Of a stretch of DNA of 64,000 nucleotides, positions 37,082-47,990 are shown in pieces. This DNA comes from Moringa oleifera. Taxonomy: Eukaryota; Streptophyta; Magnoliopsida; Brassicales; Moringaceae. Where the stretch lies: contig JAJFZO010000241.1 in NCBI GenBank assembly GCA_021397835.1, forward strand, positions 62,001 to 126,000, given 5' to 3'. A model generated the notes under the pieces. The model did no database searches, was not told where the DNA came from, and saw only the letters and a program-made list of their open reading frames with translations. Position 1 is the first letter of the stretch. Every line of letters starts with the position of its first letter. Both the position numbers and the translations under genes were made by a program.

Positions 37082-38328
37082 TTTTAAAGATGATTTAATA
37101 GTTATTGTGATTTGGGTAGTTAGGATCATTTCTAAAGGATTTGCGTAGGACAAGTTTTTCTTTAATATTTAGAATCAAATTGTGTAAAGAAAGATTAATC
37201 ATAATGCAGTGTGTAATCCTCCCAATGTGAACATAGACAAGTTGTCGAACCACAATGAACTTTGCGGTTTTCTCTTTAAAAAAAAATTATGACAAAAACC
37301 TCTTGAATATACCAATACTGGCAAAGTCGTAATTTTTCTCAAAAGATAAATCAAGGCGTGGTTCTCGCTTTTCTTGAAGCATTAGATTAAGTACATTTAG
37401 AGATTCTTGTAGAATCTTGCTTCGCAATAGTATTTATTTGGGAGCACACAAGTAATTTTGATATATATATATTCACTTTCATGTCATCTGTTTTTTGTTT
37501 CCTTCATAACATAACATTTGACAACCACATTTATTTTTTAGGATTAATTCTGTTTACAGGACACGCATTTTTCTTACAATTTCAAATTAAAATATGTAAA
37601 AAAATAAAATAAAAATTACATTTGCTCCAGACTTGCATTTTTGTTGAATTCTCAATGTGAGACTTTCATTTATAATTTCAAATAATATGAATGGTTTCAT
37701 GCACACACGTGAAGTGTATGTGACTTTTAGATGCACAATTATTCAAATTTTCTTTCAAAAGCAATCTAAACAAACAACATTTGCTTTCTACTTCTTTCCT
37801 TCAAATATTTATATTTTCATGTTCTTACTAAATTTGATACGAAAAAAGAATGTTTCATTTGTTTTCATAGTGTTTAAATGGATATTGGGCTGATTGCACA
37901 AGTAAAACTCACATGCGCATTGCGTGTGTTTGCAAAACTATTCATGATAATAAAAATTATAGATGGAAGTCTTACATTAAGAATTCAACAAAAACATAAG
38001 TTTCAAATTGATGTAATGTTTTCGTATAGGTCTTGATTGGAAATTACAAGAAAAATAAAGGTTTTTTTTTAAATATAATTACCTATATTTTTTAAGCATT
38101 TATGTTCATATCAATTTTGTTAACTTGATACGAAACGTAGTAAACTACATCCAATTTTGTAAGGAAATATGTGTAATGGATCTTGAAATGGTTCATCAAA
38201 TATTTATTAATATATTAATGATATTTAAGAAATAATTTATTAATGATATAATAATTAAAAAATATTGTTATTATTAGGGCAAATATAATTTTATATCATG
38301 AGTTTACTATCTTTTCTCAATCAAATTC

Positions 38329-38644
38329 TCACTTTAAAAACATACAAATCATTCCCTAATCTATTGATTTGGTCCAAAACGAACTTTGGCGAAAATAAAT
38401 GTAACAAATAATAGGTGTTTTCATCTTTCAAATGCCCAAAAAAATACACCCCATTGGATTTTACATTACATTTTTATTTCATCCCTTAAATTTGAATAAT
38501 TTTCCACCAACACATTATTTTTTATGAATTCTTAAAATTTTTAACAATTTAAATTTTGAAAAAAGATTTTCAAAACCAAAAAAATCTGACACATACATAT
38601 ATACAAACACACGCATATAGATATACATATGTCTATATATATGA

Positions 38645-38693
<49 letters not shown>
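38329..38693 (+). repeat. Tandem unit 11, left part
   Basis: Start of an interrupted unit. The first 130 bp or so match the core closely. From about 38465 the match drops sharply, with many substitutions and a composite microsatellite of TA, then TG repeats (38657-38693). The unit resumes at about 44107, right of the retrotransposon. Confidence 0.93.
38657..38693. repeat. TG microsatellite beside the gypsy insertion
   Basis: About 18 GT dinucleotides following a short TA tract, ending at the 3' LTR. Open frames through it encode only His-Thr or Cys-Val repeats and are not genes. Confidence 0.93.
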
Positions 38694-38698
<5 letters not shown>

Positions 38699-39001
38699 TG
38701 CAGCAGAAGGTTTACTTCGGAAGAGAAGCGGAATAAAATAAAGAACAAGCCTGAAAGCTAAACTTTTAGAGGAATATTTGATAAATTGTATTGAATTTCC
38801 TCTAACTATTATAATAAGTTTTTAAATAATGCAAATAAATAAACTAAGAATAGGAAACATAGAAAAAATAAGAAAAATAAAATAGGAAACTAACTAAATG
38901 GAAGACTTGAGAGAATAAAAAATTGACTAAATGCAAAACTAAGATATCTAATCAAAATAAGACATTAGCCGAAATAGGATACTATGTTATTGTGTACTAC
39001 A
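38694..39001 (-). repeat. 3' LTR of the gypsy element
   Basis: 308 bp, begins TG and ends CA on either strand (TGTAGTGCAG to GTACTACA on the plus strand), with the polypurine tract immediately inside. It aligns over its whole length with 43795-44106. Confidence 0.88.
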
Positions 39002-39016
39002 TCAATCCCTTCCACT
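39002..39016 (-). other. Polypurine tract
   Basis: The minus strand reads AGTGGAAGGGATTGA directly before the 3' LTR, the position and composition expected of the plus-strand primer in LTR retrotransposons. Confidence 0.75.
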
Positions 39017-39046
39017 TCAAAGAAAACTTGCCCTCAAGTTTTATGG

Positions 39047-40160
39047 CTATAAAGAAAACTCATATGAGGGAAAATACTCAAAGATATCAGCAACATTGAA
39101 AGTATTGGAAATATTCATATCGTCGGCGAGATCGATCTTGTAAGCATTATCACTAATCTTCTGAAGGACACAAAAAGGACCGATCTTCTTATCTTTGAGC
39201 TTATTGTATGTGCCAACAGGAAAACGATGCTTTCGAAGACGAATCATCACCAGATCACCTTCATTAAATAACTTAAGATGTCGATGCTGGTATACAACAA
39301 TCTTGTAATGAAGATTAGCCCCATCTAAATTCTTTTTTACCTCATGATAAATTTGTTGAATTCGCTCTGCAAACTGCTCAGCATTAGGGTCGACATTAGG
39401 GAAAGAAGGAAGACGAAGCAAATTCACTGTATGCCTTGGAATACTTTTAAAAATGAGCCTTTTTGGTCGAACGATTAGGCATACTATTAAAAGTAAACTC
39501 AATCTGTGGAATAGCAGCATCCCACTATTTTGGTTTATCTCCACTAACACATCGAATAATATTTTCGAGAGTATGATTAGCCACCTCAGTTTGTCCATTG
39601 GTTTGGGGGTGACTTGTGGTATTATATTTCAACGATGTATCAAATAATTTCCATAGAGTTCTCCAAAAGTGACTTAGAAATGTTTTATCCTTATCAGAAG
39701 TTATAAAACGAGGAATACCGTGTAAGCGAACAACCTCACAAAAAAATAAATGAGCCATATAAGAAGCGTTTGAAGTCTTCTTACAAGGAAGAAAGTAAGC
39801 CATCTTGGAGAATCAATCAATTACAACTAAAATAGAATCAACTCCTTATTGGGTCCTTGGAAGGCGATGAACGAAATCCATAGTTAAATCTTGCCAAATT
39901 GTCTCTGGAATAGGAAAAGGAGTATAAAATCCAGTATTTTGCATTTATCCCTTAGCCTTTTGACACGCTGGGCAATACTGAACAAAACATCCAATATCCC
40001 TCTTTAACTGAGGCCAATAAAATCTTTCTTTAATCAAACTAATTGTTTTATCTCGACCGACATGTCCTCCCAATCCTCCAACATGCAACTCTCTAATCAA
40101 AATATTCACGTAAAGAAGAATGTGGAATACATAATTGCGCACCTTTAAATAAGAATCCTT
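39047..40160 (-). pseudogene. Integrase region of the gypsy element (broken)
   Basis: The zinc-binding HHCC domain lies at about 39963-40085 (H..H in [12 protein letters not shown] in CPAC). The first catalytic Asp is in VVID (39816-39827), immediately followed by an in-frame TGA (39813-39815) where the family has Arg. The second Asp is in ITSDKDKTF and the Glu in [11 protein letters not shown], both within 39525-39803. The frame then shifts. The C-terminal part (39047-39598) has the LRKHRFPVGTYNKLK and GPF-type module typical of chromoviruses and ends after FNVAD..EYFPS. No clear chromodomain follows. Confidence 0.85.
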
Positions 40161-40289
40161 CTTGGATAAGAAAATTAGAAGCAAACTCCTTGCTTATGCA
40201 TTGGGTCCACATTTTGCCAAAATCCTCATCAGTAGCATATATGTCCTTTAAATAGTTAAACTCCACCACCTCCGTACTCATTGTAGTTA

Positions 40290-40700
40290 GTAAAGAGGCA
40301 CGTCGACTTAATGCATCAGCTAATTTATTTTCTTTGCCAGATTTATGGTTGATAGTAAAAGTGAACTTCTGTAAAAAGGTAATCCATTGAGCATGCATCC
40401 GATTCATCATCTTTTGAGAATTAACAAACTTTAAAACTTGATGATCCATGTATAACAAAAACTCCTATTGAATCAAATAATGCTCCCAATGCTTCAAGGT
40501 ACGAACAATGTCATAAAATTCTAACTCATATGTAGTCCATTTTTGTCAGTATTCACTAAGCTTTTCACTAAAAAACTCTACCAGACGCTCTTATTGGGAT
40601 AATACTACTCCAATTCCTGAAACTGATGCATCACACTCAACCTTAAATACTTTGTCAAAACTAGAGAGTGCTAACACTGGTGTATTGCATAATTTTCCTT
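40290..40700 (-). pseudogene. RNase H region of the gypsy element (broken)
   Basis: The minus strand shows family-typical RNase H segments: LSEY..KWTTYELEFYDIV, LKHWEHYLI, YMDHQVLKF and GKENKLADALSRR (DALS at 40306-40317). In-frame stops occur at Q-like positions before the MLYMD segment and elsewhere. Only the end (from 40458 leftward) is an open stretch. Confidence 0.8.
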
Positions 40701-40819
40701 TATTATTGAGAAGCTATCTTTTTGCACGTCGCCCCATTGAAATTGGCCTTTCTTCAAACAGTTGGTAATAGGTGCCACAATTGTGCTAAATCCTCAAATA
40801 AAAATGCCTATAAAAAATG

Positions 40820-41520
40820 GCTAGGCCATGGAAGCTCTACACTTCACGCACAGTTTTAGGAATGGGCCACTCATGAATTGCCTTCACCTTTGCCTTATGA
40901 ACTTGAATACCATTTCTTCCTACTATAAAGACAAGGAATAAAAGATGGTTAGTCATAAAGCAGCATTTTTTAAGATTGATATACATCTTTTTAGTTCGTA
41001 AAACTAATAGAACTTCCTTGAGATGTGACAAGTGTTCCCTTTTATCCTTATTATAGATAAGAATATCATCAAAACAAACCACCATAAATTTTTCAATAAA
41101 TGGATGAAGAATCTAATTCATCAATCATATGAATGTGCTGGGTGCGTTTGATAACCCAAAAGGCATCACTAACCATTCGTAAAGAACATCTTTAGTTTTG
41201 AAAGCCGTTTTCTACTCATCTCCTGGTTAAATATAAATCTGGTGATATTCGCTTCGTAAATCAAGTTTGGTGAAAACCACAACACCTTATAACCTATCAA
41301 GCACATCATTAAGACATGGAATAGGAAATTGATATTTGACCATTATTTTATTAACAGCTCGATTGTCCACACACATTCTCCAGCTGTCATCTTTTTTCAG
41401 GGTAGGTAAAGAAGAAACTACACAAGAACTCATACTCTCACGAATCAAACCTTTTTTGAGCAACTCATTAGCTTGCCGCTGTAATTCTTCATGCTTAGTT
41501 AGGCTCATACGGTAATGTTA
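40820..41520 (-). pseudogene. Reverse transcriptase region of the gypsy element (broken)
   Basis: The N-terminal open stretch 41287-41508 shows [13 protein letters not shown] and [13 protein letters not shown], then PIP. Next comes a stretch with KTAFKTKDVLYEWLVMPFG and LSNAPSTF interrupted by five in-frame stops. The catalytic FDD is at 41065-41073 in the open stretch 40837-41085. Several stops sit where relatives have Trp, Gln or Arg, as expected from C-to-T decay. The frame cannot yield a working enzyme. Confidence 0.85.
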
Positions 41521-41829
41521 CAACTTAGGCAAACTCGCTCCAGGTACTAAATCGATATGATGTTGAATATTTTGCATAAGAGGTAGCTCATTAGGTAATT
41601 CACTAGGAGACAAATCAGCAAAATCAGTAAGTACCTGCTGGATCTTAGGCGGAACCTCAACAATTTCTTCAGATTGGCCTTTCACCACTAACGCGATGAT
41701 AAAGCTTGGCTCTTTAACTTGCTTGAAGAATTCTGAGGCTGCTATGTTAGTGAACGATGATTTATCTTCCATAGTAACAGAGTTGCTTTCTAAAGGTTGA
41801 GATTGTGGTAGTAACACGATATTTTTGTT

Positions 41830-42125
41830 AAGCCACCGAATGATAAAAGTATTATCTCATCCTTTGTAAGTAGCATCAACATCATAATGCCATGGCCTTC
41901 CTAATAGGATATGACAAGTGTCCATGTCCATTACATCACATGCGACCTCATCTTTGTAATATTTTCCAATTGATAAAAAAATCTTGCAAACTTCTTGCAC
42001 TTGAACTTCTAAACCTTTCTTAATCCATGCGATCTTATATGGAAAAGGGTGTTTCTCAGTTTGTAAATTTAATGCTGTCACGAGGACTTTAGAGACAACA
42101 TTCTCGCTACTGCCACTATCAATAA
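41830..42125 (-). pseudogene. Retropepsin-type protease region of the gypsy element
   Basis: The active-site DSGS is at about 42106-42120 (IIDSGSSENVVS) and the C-terminal LLGRPW flap-end motif at 41890-41907, preceded by CDVMDMDTCHI. The DSGS frame runs into the open frame starting at 42081. It is broken downstream toward RT: 41518-41817 is a separate open stretch for the acidic linker that precedes RT in this family. Confidence 0.8.
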
Positions 42126-43760
42126 TGACGTTGCGTACTTTATTAAGAAAGTGTATTGGGTTTGAAAGATCTTGTGTTGTTGAGTATTATCAAGTTTCTT
42201 TGGGGTAAGCAACAGTCGTTGGACAATACACGTCACTTCGCCCACATCTCCTTCTATAAACTCAGCACCATCATAAATTTCTTCTTCAAGAACTTGTTCT
42301 TCATCACTACCATCTTTTTCTGCAAAGTTAACAAATCTTCTACTCAAACATTGATTTGAAAGGTGACCTGATTGATTGCATCGAAAACACTTTCTAAGAT
42401 TAGGGCACGCATAAGGATCATTATTGACTCGATGCTGCAAGTTACAACCTTAGATGTTGGACCGAATAGAGGTTGAAGCATGATTTTGATTCTGTTCCAA
42501 ATTTTGAGTCAAAAATATATTTTTATTTTGACTACTGTTGCTGCTCGGAGTTGTTAACTCTTTTAAAGGGGAAGAAACTTCTTGATTTTGTCATCGAAAG
42601 ATATTTCGAGGATGCATAATGGATCTGTTAACCTAAGTTTCCACTTTCATCGCCAAATTAACCCCATCTGTCGTGGTCCAGATCCCTTGAAGAGCAAGTC
42701 AATCTTGAATAACCATCTTTAGCCCTCCAATATAACTAGCAATCAATTGATCCTCTGTCTCAGGCAAATTAACTCGTGCATGTAATCGGTAGAATTCTTC
42801 TATGTACTTGTCGACAATTTTGATGTTATTGATATAAAAACTACTTATAATCTAGAGGGAGAAATCGTCTTTGTAGTAATTGCTTCATCATGGGCCAAGT
42901 GCGAACACACTACTTTCCTTACAATTGACGATTATATGGAAGTTGCTCCCACTAAATAGAAGCTCTGCCTTTCAACTTATATGCTACAAGCTTAACTTGG
43001 CTTTCTTCTAAAATATTCAAATAATCAAAAAAGTTTTCAACAGTTCTTACCTAACCGAGAAAATCTTCAATGTTTAAACGACCGTCAAAACTTGGTAAAT
43101 CCATCTTCATCTTAAATTCTTGTATATGTAAGCCTTGATCTCTGTCCCTAAAACAAAAATCTTCTTCTTTTTCAGATGAATAATCTAACCTCCATGGTTG
43201 CCTTTGTTCAATATTCTTTCAACCTTGACGTCAAAAATCACCATCTCAAAAAGGTGGAAGGGCATCCCTAACTTCAAACTCACCATCATGCCGCCATACA
43301 AAAGCTCTTCAGTTTTGCCGTTCATAGACCCGTAATGGAACATGCTCATGAAAATCACAATTCATGGCTCCTCTTGCTTGAATTGGGGCTTCGTTATTAA
43401 CTCTTGAGTTAATTTGGGGTTGGTATTGATCTTCGTGGCCTGTCATAAGTTATTGTTGACATCTTAAACCTGGGTCAACAGGTGGTTGGTGTCTAGGTTG
43501 TAGACCACATGATTTGCTGCCCTAGAATTTTTTAGAATAAAATCTACATGACTTATGTCTTTTTGGCCACCATTCTTTATGTTGTCATGCTGATTTGGTC
43601 TTTGCTCTATGGAATCACGTCTTCCTTCCATAGTCATCGCAGTTATCATTTGCACAAGATTATGAAGGGTTCCATCGATCCCATTAAATCGTTGCTCGAA
43701 CTTGTCAAACCGTTGTTCATTGTCGGTGGCTTGTATCCCACTAGAACCGTTGTCAGCCAT
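42126..43760 (-). pseudogene. Gag of the gypsy element (broken)
   Basis: Starts at the ATG at 43760, 18 bp inside the primer site, with an acidic, Gln/Arg-rich N-terminus (open to 43464). The middle is frameshifted and full of stops. The nucleocapsid zinc knuckle C-x2-C-x4-H-x4-C (CFRCNQSGHLSNQC) is intact at 42348-42389 and is followed by an acidic tail leading to the protease. Confidence 0.82.
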
Positions 43761-43777
43761 CAGAATAAGAATAAAAT

Positions 43778-43793
43778 CCTTGCTCTAATTCTA
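43778..43793 (-). other. Primer binding site, tRNA-iMet-like
   Basis: The minus strand reads TAGAATTAGAGCAAGG just inside the 5' LTR. It agrees at 12 of 16 positions with the usual plant initiator-methionine primer site (TGGTATCAGAGCCAGG). Confidence 0.65.
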
Positions 43794-43794
43794 A

Positions 43795-44106
43795 TTTGGT
43801 GCAACAAAAGGTTTGCTTTGAAAAAGAAGTGAAATAAAATAAAGAACAAACTTAAAGGCTAAACTTTTAGATGAATATTTAATAAATTGTATTGAATTGT
43901 CTCTAACTATTAGAATAGGTCTTTAAATAATGCAAAGAAAAAAACTAAGAATAGGAAATACATAGTGAATAAGAAAACTTCAAAGAATAGGAAACTAACT
44001 AAATAGAAAACTTGAGAGAATACGAAACTGACTAAATGGAAAACTAAGATATCTAATCAAAAGAGGACATTAGTCAAAATAAGATATTATGTTAATGTGT
44101 ACTATA
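43795..44106 (-). repeat. 5' LTR of the gypsy element
   Basis: About 312 bp and homologous to 38694-39001. Most differences are transitions, and the terminal TG/CA are lost. The right end merges with the TA microsatellite, so the boundary is uncertain by a few bases. Confidence 0.82.
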
Positions 44107-45085
44107 TATATATATATATATTTGTAATGATAGTTTGAAAATTTTTCAATGTTGAAAAATTTTAAGTCAAATTTCAACGTAAAAGATCTCCAATTTAAAT
44201 ATCTTTAATTTTGTAAATTTTGAATGAGGTACAATTTGATTAGGGATTATTTGCACGATTTTTAGAAATCAAGATTTAATGGAAAATAAAGAATAAATAT
44301 ATGGTTTTAAGTGATTTTTATCTTATTAAATATTATGTAATATTTATTATCCCTTTTATTATCTTTATGATCATTGGAAAATTTCATATCTCAATAATTT
44401 TTTTGTTTATAAAAATATTAATAACGCTGACATGAATATAGATGAAATGTTTTACTTATCAATTGAAAAATTATAAAAGAACATAAGATTTCAAATTTTG
44501 TAATCATGCTAATGATATTATTTGAACATCTTTTAAAAACTATTTTTAAAAATGCTGAAGAACTTCAGTTCAAGTAAAATTGAATCACTTCATTAATTTG
44601 AATTCAATAAACAAATTAACTTATTAAAACCATTTATTTTATTTAATTAACTATACATTAAATAAATTTAACTGCAGTTTAATTAAACTTTAAATTATTT
44701 TTAAAAGATGAATTTGATTTTTAGACAATGGGTTTAATAAACAAAAATTGATACTTGTTATAATTAAGCCATATTTAGCAAGTATTTAACAGACTAAGGT
44801 ATGAGAATTCATTTTCTTTTTTATGCTCTTATAAATCTTCTGTTTTTGAATGTGAAGTTTATAACTTTTTAAGTAAGTTTTATTGGTGACGTTGGAAGTA
44901 AGAGAGAAAACTTGCAAAAAAAGGTGATAAGAGTGAGACACTAGGTGAGGGATTAAAGGAATTGAAGATCAACAAAGTAAGAATTATTTGTAAGGAGTTG
45001 ACTATAAAGCTTAAAATGGAGAAAAATTTTTGAAGGGAAAATTTAGGCCCCCAAAAACTAGAAAAGGATATTCTTTCATCGAATT

Positions 45086-45289
45086 ATGAATATGCGTGAA
45101 AAGAAGGTGGAGGGGTATGGGACACACAGAGAAAGATCAATGATTAATGCATTCGGTTATTTTGTGAACAATGAGAGGGAAGACCAAAACTTGATGGGCT
45201 TGAATTCAATAGAATTGACAGTGAGTCCCACTGTGGAAAGAGTAATGGTTTGGGAAAGAGTAGGCGTGTCGGACATTATTGATTTATGA
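45086..45289 (+). CDS. Unrecognised ORF, unit 11 copy (67 residues)
   Basis: The first ATG of the tandem pair is lost (ATTATG), so it starts one codon later. There are about ten replacements relative to the core (for example Cys to Arg, Lys to Thr, Ile-Gly to Thr-Val), but no stop and no indel in the frame. Function unknown. Confidence 0.3.
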   Translation: MNMREKKVEGYGTHRERSMINAFGYFVNNEREDQNLMGLNSIELTVSPTVERVMVWERVGVSDIIDL

Positions 45290-45951
45290 TTGGAACGAAA
45301 TACTAGATTCCAATGATTTTATTATGACTTTTTTGGAAAAAAAATTGAGAAACTATATCAAGGATGATTTTATAAGATCTTGCTGTATAATAGTATTCAT
45401 TCATGTCGGTTTATCCTTAATTTTAATTGAAAAATAGTTTTATTTGAAGATAACTTAAAACAATGTAAACCTAGAATAAGTGATATATAAGAATCAAAAC
45501 AGGAATGGATTTGAAGTCTTAACAATAATTCTAATCAATTTGTTCGTAACTTAGAATGATTGGATACAAAAAGGAAGTAGTTAAAAATTATTTAAATTTT
45601 AAATGTTCATTTTGTATTTTAGTTTGACCTAATATTATTGTTGTTAAATTCTAAAAAAATAAGAATGCAAATGATGAAGTGATGTAGATTTAAGTTTAAA
45701 ATGATCCATTCTCACTTCATGTGACCAATGAAGATCATAAATTGTAAAAGACATAGAAAATAGATTGTTAAGTAGATAAGATTTCGTTTAAAATTTGAAA
45801 TTGCTATATTATCATCCTTATGTGATTAATAGATGTAAAAAATGATTAATTAGTAATCAAAACTAGATGATAAGGCAATATTCAAACACACAATCATTAT
45901 CTTAGGAAATCATCTCTATCTGTTAGTCTTCGGTAAAAAGCAATATTAAAA

Positions 45952-45976
45952 CCACAACACTTATTTATGTGGTTGT
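45952..45976 (+). promoter_or_regulatory. Shortened TATA element of unit 11
   Basis: The inverted repeat arms AACCACA and TGTGGTT are both kept, but the TATA run between them is reduced to TTATTTA, two bases shorter than in the core units. This probably weakens the promoter. Confidence 0.4.
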
Positions 45977-46075
45977 CTTTTTTTCTTTGAAATGTTTCTC
46001 TAACAACAAATCAAAAACTCGTATTCTTTTTGCTATCTTTCGAATCAGGTTGTTTACCTCTATCAAAAAAGAACA

Positions 46076-46423
46076 ATGAAGAAATTAGAAACGATAGAGA
46101 TGCTTAATATCGTGAAGAAAGCAACCAATGTTGTCAACGGGAAAGGAACCATGCTAAGCGAATCCGAAGAATCGAGATGCATTGATGCTTTGAAGTGGCT
46201 CAAGAGTTTTCCGATCCAATGTGACATTCTTATTGAAACCTACATGAGAAAAGTCATGGAATCCCTAAAAAAACATAGAAACGGCAAGATACGTACTGTG
46301 GCTTCTTCCTTGATTAGCCTTTGGTTGAAGAAACTTTATGAACGTAACAAATCGAAGACAAGGATGAAGAAGTCTGAGAAGATGAAAACCAGTTTAGTAG
46401 TTCGCTTGAGATTACGACCCTAA
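46076..46423 (+). CDS. TFIIS LW-domain-only protein, unit 11 (diverged)
   Basis: A full 115-codon frame with no indel despite many indels in its flanks. There are 15 replacements relative to the core protein (such as Lys11Asn, Arg49Cys, Ile57Met with Gly58Arg, Ser90Arg), against about 8 silent changes counted by eye. This ratio indicates at most weak purifying selection. The LKWLKSFPI core, the Leu-Trp signature and the whole basic tail are retained. It might encode a distinct, still working paralogue or be a recently released pseudogene. Confidence 0.75.
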   Translation: MKKLETIEMLNIVKKATNVVNGKGTMLSESEESRCIDALKWLKSFPIQCDILIETYMRKVMESLKKHRNGKIRTVASSLISLWLKKLYERNKSKTRMKKSEKMKTSLVVRLRLRP

Positions 46424-47948
46424 TTTTAAAGATGATTTAATAGTTATTGTGATTTAGGTAGTTAGGATCATTTCTAAAGGATTTGTTTAGGACAAGTTTT
46501 CCTTTAATATTTAGAATCAAATTGTGTAAAGAAAGACTAATCATAACGCAGTGTGTAATCCTCCCAATGTGAACATAGACAGGTTGTCGAACCACAATGA
46601 ACTTTGTAGTTTTTTTTTTTAATTATGACAAAAACCTCTTTAATCTAGTAATACAGACAAAGTCATTATTTTTCTCAAAAAATAAATCAAGGCGTGGTTC
46701 TCGCTTTTCTTGAAGCATTAGATTAAGTGCATTTAGCAATTCTTGTAGAATCTTGCTTCACAATAGTAGTTATTTGGGAGCTCATAAGCAATTTTGATAT
46801 ATATATTTCACATCCACGTCATCTGTTTTCTGTTTCCTCCATAACATAACATTTGACAACAACATTTATTTTTTAGGATTAATTATGTTTAGAGGACATG
46901 CATTTTTAAGTAAGATCTGTAAAAGAATAAAATAAAAATTATATCTCCTCGAGACATACATTTTTGTTGAATTCTCAATGTGAGACTTTCATTTATAATT
47001 TCAAATAACTTGAATGGTTTCATGCACACATGTGAAGTGTATGTGACTTTTAGATGCACAATTATTCAAATTTTCTTTCAAAAACTATCTAAATAAACAA
47101 CATTTGCTTTCAATTTCTTCCTTTTAAATATTTTATATTTACAAGTTGTTATTAAATTTGATATGAAAAAGAATGTTTCATTTGTTTTTATAATGTTTAA
47201 ATGGATATTGGGCTGATTGCACAAGTAAAAGTCGCATGCCCATTACGTGTGTTTGCAAAACTATTCATGATAACAAAAATTATAAATGAAAGTCTTACAT
47301 TGAGAATCCAACAAAAACATAAGTTTTAAATTGATGTAATATTTTTTTGTAAGTCTTAATTGGAAATTACGAGTAAAATAAATGTTTTTTTAATATAATT
47401 ACCTCTATTTTTGAAGCAATTATGTTCATATCAATTCTTTTAACTTGATACGAAACGTAGTAAACTACACCCAATTTTGTAAGGAAATATGTGTAATGGA
47501 TCTTGAAATGGTTCATCAAATATTTATTAATATATTGGTGATATTTAAGAAATAATTTATTAATAATATAACAATTAAAAATAATATTATTATTGGGACA
47601 AATATAATTTTATATCATGCGTTTACTATCTTTTTTCAATCAAATTCTCTCTTTAAAAACATACAAATGATTCCCTAATCTGTTGATTTGATCCAAAATA
47701 AACTTTGGTGAAAATGAATATAAACAATAAAAGGTGTTTTCACTTTCAAATGCCTAAAAAAATGCACCCCATTAGATTTTACACTACTTTTTTATTTCAT
47801 CCCTCAAATTTGAATAATTTTCTACCAAAACATTATTTTCTAATGAATTTTAAATTTTTTTTACAATTTAAATTTTGAAAAATATTTTCAAGATTAAAAA
47901 ATTCTGACACATACATACATACAAACACACTCTTATAGATATATATAC

Positions 47949-47990
<42 letters not shown>

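Larger units (their letters stand above)
34496..38328 (+). repeat. Tandem unit 10, last homogenised unit
   Basis: Unit of 3833 bp with (TA)10 at 34782-34801, followed by TTTGTAAT as in unit 2. Its first part is core-like. Differences increase toward its right end: ATAATGCAG near 37201, AAAAGATAAATC near 37340 (which removes the AATAAA motif), TTTTCGTATAG near 38021, TCAATTTTG near 38111 and TTTTCTCAATC near 38313. Confidence 0.96.
38694..44106 (-). mobile_element. Degenerate Ty3/gypsy LTR retrotransposon (chromovirus, probably Reina-like)
   Basis: About 5.4 kb, inserted in the TA/TG microsatellite of tandem unit 11 and transcribed leftward. The LTRs are about 310 bp (5' LTR 43795-44106; 3' LTR 38694-39001). 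A tRNA-iMet-like primer site and a polypurine tract sit where expected. Reading on the minus strand: gag with a CCHC knuckle, protease DSGS, reverse transcriptase with FDD, RNase H, then integrase (HHCC, D..D..E and a GPF module). The protease-RT-RNaseH-integrase order defines Ty3/gypsy. Short LTRs, small size and the LRKxRFPVGTYNKL integrase tail suggest Reina, but that is an inference. Every domain is interrupted by stops or frameshifts and the LTRs differ at very roughly one site in seven by eye, so the copy is old and cannot move on its own. A target duplication cannot be read because both flanks are simple repeats. Confidence 0.92.
44107..47647 (+). repeat. Tandem unit 11, right part (diverged)
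   Basis: Continuation of the split unit from the TA tract onward. It is clearly homologous along its whole length but carries many substitutions and small indels relative to units 1-10. It keeps both ORFs. The TATA box is shortened (ACTTATTTATGTGG near 45959), although the flanking inverted repeat is intact. It ends with TGTTGATTTG-type sequence leading into unit 12. Confidence 0.93.

Noticed and set aside
38515..38748. Open frames across the TG/CA repeat, both strands
   Set aside because: The peptides are simple His-Thr or Cys-Val repeats that come from the microsatellite.
39453..39647. Plus-strand frame opposite the integrase
   Set aside because: It is antisense to a clear integrase frame and has no known motif. 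The plus-strand frames at 42156-42359 and 43548-43832 are likewise shadows of gag.
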